Assembly (NCBI GenBank): GCA_002704665.1
Contig: PAHB01000084.1
Span: 1-19,128, forward strand
DNA from: Pseudomonadota bacterium
GTDB taxonomy: Bacteria > Pseudomonadota > Gammaproteobacteria > Burkholderiales > Eutrophovitaceae
Reading direction: 5' to 3'
DNA length: 19,128 bases
Shown here piece by piece: positions 6,384 to 12,781 of the stretch (position 1 is its first letter; each line of letters opens with the position of its first letter). Both the position numbers and the translations under genes were made by a program. Under the pieces are notes generated by a model, which was not told where the DNA came from, ran no database searches, and was given only the letters and a program-made list of their open reading frames with translations.

Positions 6384-7265
6384 ATGTTTGAAATTACCGC
6401 ATCTAAGGTTAAGGAGTTACGAGATCTAACGGGTCTGGGTATGATGGAGTGTAAAAAAGCGCTTCAAGAGGCAAAAGGAGATATTGAGGAGGCTGAAAAT
6501 CTTCTTAGGGTCAAGAGTGGTTCGAAAGCAAGTAAGGTGGCTGGACGAGTTGCTGCGGAAGGTGCTGTCGGTGTTAACATTAGCTCGGATAAAAAAATCG
6601 GAGCATTGGTAGAAATAAATTGTGAGACCGACTTTGTAGGGAAGGATGAAAGCTTCAAGGGCTTTGTCACCCAAGTGGCGCAACTTGTCGTCGAAAATCA
6701 AATAAAAGAGATCTCTGGTTTAGGTGAAATTGATGTGAATGGAGAGTCCCTAGAAGTAATTCGGCAAAAGCTTGTTATGAGACTCGGTGAAAATATAACT
6801 TGGCGAAGGGTTGCGTTGGTGAAAGCGAAAGGTGCATTGAATTATTACGTTCACGGCGGAAGAATTGGTGTATTGGTGGATATTGAGGGTGGTGATAATG
6901 AGTTGCAAAAGGATCTGGCAATGCATATTGCCGCAATGAGGCCCGTGGCTGTTTCGAGTGATGGGATTCCACCAGACTTGATTGACAGAGAGGGGCAAAT
7001 TGCTAGAGACAGGGCGCTAGAGTCGGGGAAGAATCCCGACATTGTAGAAAAAATTGTTGAAGGTACAATAAAAAAATATCTGTCTGATGTCACATTACTG
7101 GGTCAGTCCTTTGTCAAAAACGATAAGCAGTCCGTTGGGCAACTGGTCAAGGGTTTGAACGCGAAAGTCCATGGCTTTAATTTGTTCATTGTAGGAGAAG
7201 GTATTGAAAAAAAATCAGCGGATTTCGTCGCTGAAGTGAAGGCGCAGGCTTCCAAAATGCAATAA
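6384..7265 (+). CDS. tsf: Translation elongation factor Ts
   Basis: EF-Ts is the guanine-nucleotide exchange factor that regenerates EF-Tu-GTP. The N-terminal UBA-like module is ITASKVKELRDLTGLGMMEC (4-23). The EF-Tu-contacting TDFV is at 82-85, and the dimerisation region carries HIAAMRPVAV (181-190). The product is 293 residues, close to the family norm (about 283 in E. coli). A longer frame opens with TTG at 6357, but ATG 6384 gives the family N-terminus MFEITASKVKELR. The ribosome-binding arrangement is odd: the best match, GGAGGT (6363-6368), is 15 bases from the ATG, while a G-run (6370-6374) lies 9 bases away. It is co-transcribed with rpsB. Confidence 0.97.
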   Translation: MFEITASKVKELRDLTGLGMMECKKALQEAKGDIEEAENLLRVKSGSKASKVAGRVAAEGAVGVNISSDKKIGALVEINCETDFVGKDESFKGFVTQVAQLVVENQIKEISGLGEIDVNGESLEVIRQKLVMRLGENITWRRVALVKAKGALNYYVHGGRIGVLVDIEGGDNELQKDLAMHIAAMRPVAVSSDGIPPDLIDREGQIARDRALESGKNPDIVEKIVEGTIKKYLSDVTLLGQSFVKNDKQSVGQLVKGLNAKVHGFNLFIVGEGIEKKSADFVAEVKAQASKMQ

Positions 7266-7286
7266 AGGGTCTGGAAGCTTTGTTGT
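7246..7286 (+). terminator. Hairpin at the tsf/pyrH junction, possible attenuator or weak terminator
   Basis: AGGCTTCCA (7246-7254) can pair with TGGAAGCTT (7272-7280), a 9-bp stem with one G-U pair and a 17-base loop that contains the tsf stop codon. It is followed by a short interrupted T-run (TTTGTTGT). The U-tract is poor for a complete intrinsic terminator, so partial termination or an mRNA-stabilising or processing hairpin is equally possible. In E. coli, rpsB-tsf ends before pyrH, which has its own promoter, so a transcriptional boundary at this point has precedent. Confidence 0.4.
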
Positions 7287-7316
7287 GGATTTTATTATAA
7301 ATAGTTGCCGAAATTT

Positions 7317-8030
7317 ATGGCCCCAGCGTATAAAAAAATTTTATTGAAACTCTCCGGTGAAGCTCTCATGGGAGAGGATGCATTTGGTATAAATCAAAAA
7401 ACGATCTCTGGCGTGGTTGAAGAGATACAAGATGTGTTGGATCTGGCTGTTAAAGTTGCAATTGTAATTGGAGGAGGCAATCTGTTTAGGGGTATTGCGC
7501 CTGCGGCAAAGGGCATGGACAGAGCTACTGCTGACTACATGGGGATGTTAGCTACCGTTATGAATGCCTTGGCACTGCAAGACGAGATGCGCAGGAAGGG
7601 CGTAATAAGTCGTGTCCAATCAGCGATAAATATTGCTCAAGTTGCGGAACCCTACACAAGAGGAAAGGCCGTGCGGCATCTCGAACTAAATCGGGTTGTG
7701 ATTTTCGCTGCGGGGACTGGCAACCCTTTTTTTACGACTGATACTGCGGCGGCGTTGCGAGGCATGGAGATGAATGTTGATATAGTGGTGAAGGGTACAA
7801 AGGTTGATGGTGTCTACGACGAAGATCCTAAAACAAATCCAAATGCTTCACTATATAACAAAATTAGCTTCGATGATGCTATAGTAAAAAAACTACAAGT
7901 TATGGATGCTACGGCACTAACGCTATGTCGTGATCAAAGACTCCCAATTTGTGTTTTTAGTATTCTAAAAAAAGGAGCTCTTAAAAGAGTAGTTCTTGGC
8001 GAAGATGAGGGAACCTTTGTTCACAACTGA
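7317..8030 (+). CDS. pyrH: Uridylate kinase (UMP kinase) PyrH
   Basis: PyrH phosphorylates UMP to UDP with ATP. It is a hexameric amino-acid-kinase-fold enzyme, typically activated by GTP and inhibited by UTP. The visible blocks are KKILLKLSGEALMGEDAFGI (6-25), the glycine-rich IGGGNLFRG (51-59), AAGTGNPFFTTDTAAALRG (131-149), and KGTKVDGVYDEDP (159-171) followed by KVMD-type LQVMDATA. The length of 237 residues matches the family (241 in E. coli). ATG 7317 (MAPAYKKILL) is preferred over an upstream in-frame TTG at 7305, which adds only four residues. Neither start has a Shine-Dalgarno sequence. A TATAAA (7296-7301) would place a start only about 8 bases ahead of the ATG, but no -35 supports it. 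frr begins 7 bases after the stop. Confidence 0.97.
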   Translation: MAPAYKKILLKLSGEALMGEDAFGINQKTISGVVEEIQDVLDLAVKVAIVIGGGNLFRGIAPAAKGMDRATADYMGMLATVMNALALQDEMRRKGVISRVQSAINIAQVAEPYTRGKAVRHLELNRVVIFAAGTGNPFFTTDTAAALRGMEMNVDIVVKGTKVDGVYDEDPKTNPNASLYNKISFDDAIVKKLQVMDATALTLCRDQRLPICVFSILKKGALKRVVLGEDEGTFVHN

Positions 8031-8037
8031 GAAAAAA

Positions 8038-8598
8038 ATGTCAATTAAACAAGTTCAAGACGAAGCACGAGAAAAAATGCATAGCTCACTTAATTCCCTT
8101 AAAAATGAGTTAAGTAAGGTCAGGTCGGGTCGAGCGCATGCTGGTTTGTTCGATCAAATTCAAATTGATTATTACGGAACGATGACTCCTTTAAGCCAAG
8201 TTGCTAATGTTAGTGTGCTTGATTCACAAACTCTTATTGTGACGCCCTGGGATAAAAAACTAGTTGCTGTAGTGGATAAAGCTGTAAGGGAGGCTGATCT
8301 CGGGCTTAATCCCGCCGTCAACGGCGATGCGATCAGAGTACCCATGCCCCCCCTTACCGAGGAAAGGAGAAGGGAGTTAGTCAAAGTGGTTAAATCTCAT
8401 ACAGAAAGCTGTAAAATTTCGATAAGAAATGTAAGGCGGGACGCTAATAACCGTTTGAAGGATTTGCTAAAGGGAAAAAATATTTCTGAGGATGATGAAC
8501 GCCGGGCTGCTAGTTCTGTTCAAGAACTGACCAATCTGACTATTTCAGAAGCGGAAAAAATTTTTTCGGCAAAAGAGACCGATTTGCTATCAGTATGA
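8038..8598 (+). CDS. frr: Ribosome recycling factor
   Basis: RRF splits post-termination ribosomes together with EF-G. The 186-residue length is typical. It has the three-helix-bundle signature: VRSGRAHAGLFDQI (28-41), IDYYGTMTPLSQVA (43-56), DLGLNPAVNGDAIRVPMPPL and TEERRRELVKVV, then VRNVRRDANNRLKDLLK and ISEDDERR. The frame opens upstream (TTG 7996, ATG 8005), but ATG 8038 (MSIKQVQDEA) matches the family N-terminus. There is no good Shine-Dalgarno sequence. The start is 7 bases after the pyrH stop, so translation may depend on ribosomes finishing pyrH (inference). The gene overlaps uppS by four bases (ATGA at 8595-8598). Confidence 0.97.
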   Translation: MSIKQVQDEAREKMHSSLNSLKNELSKVRSGRAHAGLFDQIQIDYYGTMTPLSQVANVSVLDSQTLIVTPWDKKLVAVVDKAVREADLGLNPAVNGDAIRVPMPPLTEERRRELVKVVKSHTESCKISIRNVRRDANNRLKDLLKGKNISEDDERRAASSVQELTNLTISEAEKIFSAKETDLLSV

Positions 8599-9362
8599 GA
8601 CAATTGTTTAAGTCGGCTACCAATGAAAGACCAAAAAAAAGATCATCAATTGAGCATATTGCGATAATTATGGACGGCAATGGTCGGTGGGCAAAAAACA
8701 AAAAATTACCTAGAGCAATTGGACATCGAAAAGGATTAGAGGCCGTTAGGGATGTCGTGACCGGTTCTGCTAAATTGGGAATAAAGTATCTTACTTTATT
8801 CGCGTTTTCAACTGAAAATTGGCGACGCCCGGCTGAGGAAGTATCTTTTCTTATGGATTTGTTTTTGATAGCGTTGCGAAAGGAGGTTAGAGAATTACAT
8901 TCTAATAATATTCGGCTCCGGATAATTGGCGATCGAACCGTTTTTGGAGAAGTTCTTGTAAGTGCTATCAATGAAGCAGAAAATCTAACAGCTGAAAACG
9001 ATGGACTCAATCTTACAATTGCGGCAAATTATGGTGGCCGGTGGGATTTAGTACGAGCTGTCAACTTAATGACCACGGATATTGAGTATCAAGGAAAAAA
9101 AAATTTTTCGGAGGAAGATTTGGGGAAATATTTATCTACCAGTTTTGCCCCTGAGCCTGAGTTGTTTATAAGAACTGGTGGAGAACAGAGAATTAGTAAT
9201 TTTTTATTATGGCAAATGGCTTACACTGAATTTTATTTCACAGATAAATTATGGCCAGATTTTAATGAATATTCGCTCAAACAAGCAATAGGATCTTTTC
9301 GTAAAAGACAAAGGCGGTTTGGTGGTGTGGGGCGAGATGTTGAATCAGAGAGTATTAAATGA
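8595..9362 (+). CDS. uppS: Undecaprenyl diphosphate synthase (isoprenyl transferase) UppS
   Basis: UppS is a cis-prenyltransferase that extends farnesyl diphosphate with eight isopentenyl units to make the C55 carrier for peptidoglycan and O-antigen. The Mg-binding Asp27 sits in IAIIMDGNGRWA (22-33), followed by HRKGLEAVR, the FAFSTENWRRP block, and the IPP-binding RTGGEQRISNFLLWQMAYTE segment. The length of 255 residues is normal. Its ATG overlaps the frr stop (ATGA), indicating translational coupling. The frame contains long adenine tracts, A8 at 8633-8640 and A9 at 9095-9103 followed by five T. These are typical of AT-rich genomes and potentially slippery, but the frame is intact. Confidence 0.96.
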   Translation: MRQLFKSATNERPKKRSSIEHIAIIMDGNGRWAKNKKLPRAIGHRKGLEAVRDVVTGSAKLGIKYLTLFAFSTENWRRPAEEVSFLMDLFLIALRKEVRELHSNNIRLRIIGDRTVFGEVLVSAINEAENLTAENDGLNLTIAANYGGRWDLVRAVNLMTTDIEYQGKKNFSEEDLGKYLSTSFAPEPELFIRTGGEQRISNFLLWQMAYTEFYFTDKLWPDFNEYSLKQAIGSFRKRQRRFGGVGRDVESESIK

Positions 9363-9365
9363 GTG

Positions 9366-9394
9366 TTTAAAAGCTATAACCCTAACTTTATCAT
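9366..9394 (+). promoter_or_regulatory. Weak promoter candidate upstream of cdsA
   Basis: TTTAAA (9366-9371) and TATCAT (9389-9394) are separated by 17 bases and match the -35 and -10 consensus at four and five of six positions. A start near 9401 would leave a leader of only about 6 bases before the cdsA ATG, which lacks a Shine-Dalgarno sequence. A perfect TATAAT also occurs at 9400-9405 but lies too close to the ATG to drive the full gene. Matches like this arise easily by chance in AT-rich sequence. Confidence 0.22.
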
Positions 9395-9406
9395 ACCTTT
9401 ATAATT

Positions 9407-10222
9407 ATGCTTAGACAAAGAGTTCTTACTGCAGCGGTAGCTTTACCTTCTCTCCTCATTCTTGTAATTTTCTCAAGTCAGTTGGTATGGGCCTTACTGA
9501 CAATTATCCTTATTTCTGTTTGCGGTAAAGAATGGTGCAGTATTTCTGGTTTAACCGGATTTAAAAAAAATTATTTTATAGTTTCGCTTGTGCTTGCGAA
9601 TGTATTAGTTCTTCTTTGTTTAAATATGCCTCAGTTTTACCATTCGTCAAGAGAAACCGTGGAAAATATTGTTTTTTTCATTACATTAATGTCGGTAGTA
9701 TTAATAATATTGGCGATATACTTTAGGTGGTATATCAAGTCTAAAATTATATTAGCGATAACAGGGTGGATACTTCTTTTCAACCTTTGGTTGTCTATAT
9801 TAGAGTTGCAAAGAGATCCGTTTTTTTTCCTGGCTGTCCTCGGGATTGTTTTTGTTTCTGATACAGCGGCCTATTTCACGGGGAAAAAATTTGGCAAATC
9901 AAGTTTAGCTCCCCAAATAAGTCCAAACAAAACTTGGGAGGGAGTCCAAGGGGCCTTCGTCGGCGCCACGATTTTTGTATCAATCTTCGTATATTTGTTA
10001 CAGCCAGAGATGAGAGACGCCTTATTAATATATCTTTACACTGGATTGATTGTAGCTCTGTGTGTTTTTGGTGATTTGTTTGTTTCCCTTTTGAAACGAC
10101 TAGGTGATTTGAAGGATAGTGGTAATTTGTTGCCCGGACATGGGGGGTTACTTGATCGTGTAGATAGTATGATTTTGGCTTTACCCTTTGCTTTTTTAAT
10201 GGTTTCTGGAATAGGAGCTTAG
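9407..10222 (+). CDS. cdsA: Phosphatidate cytidylyltransferase CdsA
   Basis: CdsA makes CDP-diacylglycerol from phosphatidate and CTP in the inner membrane, the branch point to all phospholipids. The 271-residue protein is strongly hydrophobic, with about seven to eight apparent membrane segments (for example around 11-40, 57-74, 86-106, 114-131 and 138-156). The family signature is present as SDTAAYFTGKKFGKSSLAP (151-169) and ISPNKTWEG (171-179), ending with KRLGDLKDSGNLLPGHGGLL (230-249) then DRVDS. The ATG at 9407 gives the usual MLRQRVLTA start. No Shine-Dalgarno sequence is present in the 44-base AT-rich gap after uppS. A possible promoter is listed separately. It ends with TAG, 6 bases before dxr. 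Confidence 0.95.
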   Translation: MLRQRVLTAAVALPSLLILVIFSSQLVWALLTIILISVCGKEWCSISGLTGFKKNYFIVSLVLANVLVLLCLNMPQFYHSSRETVENIVFFITLMSVVLIILAIYFRWYIKSKIILAITGWILLFNLWLSILELQRDPFFFLAVLGIVFVSDTAAYFTGKKFGKSSLAPQISPNKTWEGVQGAFVGATIFVSIFVYLLQPEMRDALLIYLYTGLIVALCVFGDLFVSLLKRLGDLKDSGNLLPGHGGLLDRVDSMILALPFAFLMVSGIGA

Positions 10223-10228
10223 CCTCTG

Positions 10229-11401
10229 GTGTCTAGGCAAAACGTCGCTATACTAGGCTCGACCGGTAGTGTGGGCATCAGCACCTTGGAAGTCATAAGA
10301 CATAATCCTAGTAAATTTAGGGCATTTGCTCTGGTGGCGAATACCAACGTTGAGAAAATGTTTGAGCAATGTGTGGAATTTAAACCGGAGGTTGTGTGTC
10401 TTGCGTCGGAAGATGCTGCGAAAGCACTATCTCTCAAATTGGAAAATAATAGAATAAATTGCACTGTTTTAACTGGATTAGAATCAATTGAAGATATTGT
10501 TCGGTCAAACTCAGTGGACTCTGTCATGGCAGCCATCGTTGGGTCAGCAGGACTCCGATCGACCTTAGAGGCTGCCAAGGCAGGGAAAAAAATTATGCTG
10601 GCAAATAAAGAATCCTTGGTAATGGCAGGTGATTTACTTACAAATTTAGTTCAGAAAAATAAAGGTTTGTTGTTGCCAATAGACAGTGAGCACAATGCCA
10701 TTTTTCAAGTGCTTCCATCTAATTATGGGCGAGACCCTAAACGTCATGGGATAAAAAAAATTATTCTTACAGCCTCAGGCGGCCCTTTTTTGCATTTCCA
10801 CAAAAGCAAGTTAAAAACAGTAAATCCGACGGAGGCATGTGAGCATCCCACGTGGAAAATGGGGAAAAAAATATCGGTAGATTCAGCAACTATGATGAAT
10901 AAAGGGCTGGAGGTTATAGAGGCTTCTTATCTTTTCAATCTTAGTTCGGAGCAAATAGAGGTTTTGATTCATCCTGAGAGTATCATTCACTCACTCGTAG
11001 AGTATATAGACGGATCAACTCTCGCCCAACTTGGAACACCAGATATGAAAACGCCTATTTCCTACTCACTGGGTTTTCCGGAGCGAATAAAAAGTTTTTC
11101 TCCAAACTTGTCTTTGTCGGAGATCGGTAAACTATCTTTTTTGGAGCCGGATCTCGATAAGTTTCCTTGCTTGGCACTTGCATATCAAGCATTAAATTCA
11201 GGAGGCAGGTCGCTAATATATCTGAATGCTGCTAATGAGGTTGCAGTGGCCGAATTTTTAAATCATTCTCTTGATTTTACATCTATCTCAACAATCATTG
11301 AGAAAGTACTCAATCATCTTCCCAATGCGCCAATCGAAAATTTAGATGATATTCTTGAGGCAGATAAAATGGCAAGAAATAGTGCGTTCGAGTTAATTTA
11401 G
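10229..11401 (+). CDS. dxr: 1-deoxy-D-xylulose 5-phosphate reductoisomerase Dxr
   Basis: Dxr converts DXP to 2-C-methyl-D-erythritol 4-phosphate with NADPH, the second step of the MEP isoprenoid pathway that supplies UppS. The N-terminal NADPH-binding loop is ILGSTGSVG (8-16). NKESLVMAG starts at 126, the catalytic DSEHNAIFQ (152-160) holds Asp152 and Glu154, SVDSATMMNKGLEVIEAS (216-233) holds metal ligands Glu228 and Glu231, and IHPESIIHSLVEY follows. The length is 390 residues. The start is GTG at 10229, which places the nucleotide loop correctly and has AGGAG (10213-10217) 11 bases upstream, inside the end of cdsA. The MEP pathway is therefore used in this organism. Confidence 0.97.
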   Translation: MSRQNVAILGSTGSVGISTLEVIRHNPSKFRAFALVANTNVEKMFEQCVEFKPEVVCLASEDAAKALSLKLENNRINCTVLTGLESIEDIVRSNSVDSVMAAIVGSAGLRSTLEAAKAGKKIMLANKESLVMAGDLLTNLVQKNKGLLLPIDSEHNAIFQVLPSNYGRDPKRHGIKKIILTASGGPFLHFHKSKLKTVNPTEACEHPTWKMGKKISVDSATMMNKGLEVIEASYLFNLSSEQIEVLIHPESIIHSLVEYIDGSTLAQLGTPDMKTPISYSLGFPERIKSFSPNLSLSEIGKLSFLEPDLDKFPCLALAYQALNSGGRSLIYLNAANEVAVAEFLNHSLDFTSISTIIEKVLNHLPNAPIENLDDILEADKMARNSAFELI

Positions 11402-11415
11402 TTATAGTTAATCAT

Positions 11416-12777
11416 ATGGTTTGGATAGACAATATTTTATGGTTTGTGATTTCTGTTGGCATATTAGTAGTCTTTCATGAATTAGGACATTATTTAGTCG
11501 GTAGATTTTTTAATGTGAAAGTGCTCAGATTCTCAATAGGATTTGGCAAACCGATTTTTTCTAGAAGTTTTGGGAGAGATAAGACTCTGTTTTCTATAGG
11601 GGCTATTCCCTTGGGAGGCTTTGTCGACTTTTTAGGTATGCGAGAAAATCGGGTTTCGCAAAATGATGATGGCCGAGCGTTTTATCGTCAAAATTTTTTC
11701 GCGAAGGCTGCAATTGTTTCGGGAGGACCTTTTGCGAATTTTTTACTCGCAATATTTCTGTATTCAATACTTTTTGTTATGGGAGTCCCTAGCCTAAAAC
11801 CAATTTTAGACACTCCGATCAGCTCATCGGCAGCTGGTCAAACTGATCTCCAAAGAGGAGATGAGGTAAAAAAAGTAAATAATGAGAGGGTAGAGAATTG
11901 GCAACAGCTTAGGTGGGAAATACTAGAAAATATGTATAACTCTGAAATATCTCTGGAGGTCCAGGGGACAGACGGTGCGTTGAGACTTGCCACCCTCGAC
12001 ACGGCTCAAATGGACTTTTATGAGTCTGATACAGACATTATGAAATCGATCGGTTTGTCGCCCATTAAGTATGATTTTCCCGCAGTCATTGGTGAGTTAA
12101 TAGAAGGAGGAGGAGCATCTAGAGCGGGTTTAAGAGCAGGGGATGAAATACTAGAAATTGATGCCGAACAGGTTAAAAATTTTACCCACCTAGTTGAGAT
12201 CGTAAGCGCATCAGCGGGAACGGAGAGGATGATTTTAATAGATAGGGATGGTCAACTTGTCAGAGTGCGAGTAAATATAGACTCGGTAGATGCAAACGGA
12301 GAGTTGGTCGGGCGGTTGGGTGTGAAGGCTGAAGTTCCAGAAGCGCTAGAGCGAGATTTGTTGGTACGGGTAGAATACTCCGTACCCAAGGCATTAGCCA
12401 TGGGTGTAGTAAAAACTTGGGATATAAGTGTTTTTTCCCTTAAAATGATTGGTAGAATGTTGGTAGGAGATGTGAGTTTATCAAATCTATCGGGGCCCGT
12501 CACAATAGCGGACTATGCTGGCAAGACTGCAAATTTTGGTATTGCTAGTTTTATCGGTTTTCTTGCGCTTGTTAGCATTAGTCTCGGAGTGATTAATTTG
12601 CTACCTATACCAGTCTTGGACGGGGGATGGTTAGTGTTTTTAACAATTGAAGCGGTTAAGGGGAGTGCTATATCAGAGAAGTCATTTGTGGCAATTCAAA
12701 GTGTAGGTTTGGGACTTATTGGTACAATCTTTGTTCTTGCGATTTATAACGACGTTATTCGGCTCTATAGTAATTAG
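11416..12777 (+). CDS. rseP: RseP family site-2 intramembrane zinc metalloprotease
   Basis: RseP cleaves anti-sigma factors and remnant signal peptides within the inner membrane; in E. coli it releases sigma-E after DegS cuts RseA. The first membrane segment (about 7-28) carries the zinc motif HELGH (His21, Glu22, His25). A second segment follows near 95-115 (AAIVSGGPFANFLLAIFLYS). Two PDZ domains lie between about 120 and 300 (for example AGQTDLQRGDEVKKVN and ASRAGLRAGDEILEID). The third metal ligand is Asp402 in NLLPIPVLDGG (394-404), and a final segment lies near 427-447. The length of 453 residues and the Asp402 position agree closely with E. coli RseP. The ATG at 11416 lacks a visible Shine-Dalgarno sequence. 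It sits 14 bases after dxr and 4 bases before bamA. Confidence 0.95.
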   Translation: MVWIDNILWFVISVGILVVFHELGHYLVGRFFNVKVLRFSIGFGKPIFSRSFGRDKTLFSIGAIPLGGFVDFLGMRENRVSQNDDGRAFYRQNFFAKAAIVSGGPFANFLLAIFLYSILFVMGVPSLKPILDTPISSSAAGQTDLQRGDEVKKVNNERVENWQQLRWEILENMYNSEISLEVQGTDGALRLATLDTAQMDFYESDTDIMKSIGLSPIKYDFPAVIGELIEGGGASRAGLRAGDEILEIDAEQVKNFTHLVEIVSASAGTERMILIDRDGQLVRVRVNIDSVDANGELVGRLGVKAEVPEALERDLLVRVEYSVPKALAMGVVKTWDISVFSLKMIGRMLVGDVSLSNLSGPVTIADYAGKTANFGIASFIGFLALVSISLGVINLLPIPVLDGGWLVFLTIEAVKGSAISEKSFVAIQSVGLGLIGTIFVLAIYNDVIRLYSN

Positions 12778-12781
12778 GCAA

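Noticed and set aside
8540..9010. 156-codon minus-strand open frame antisense to frr/uppS
   Set aside because: It lies antisense to two strongly conserved genes, has low-complexity shadow-like composition and no start signals.
9400..9405. Perfect TATAAT immediately before the cdsA ATG
   Set aside because: Transcription from it would begin about five bases inside cdsA, past the start codon, and no suitable -35 is present. No alternative downstream Met suits the family N-terminus.
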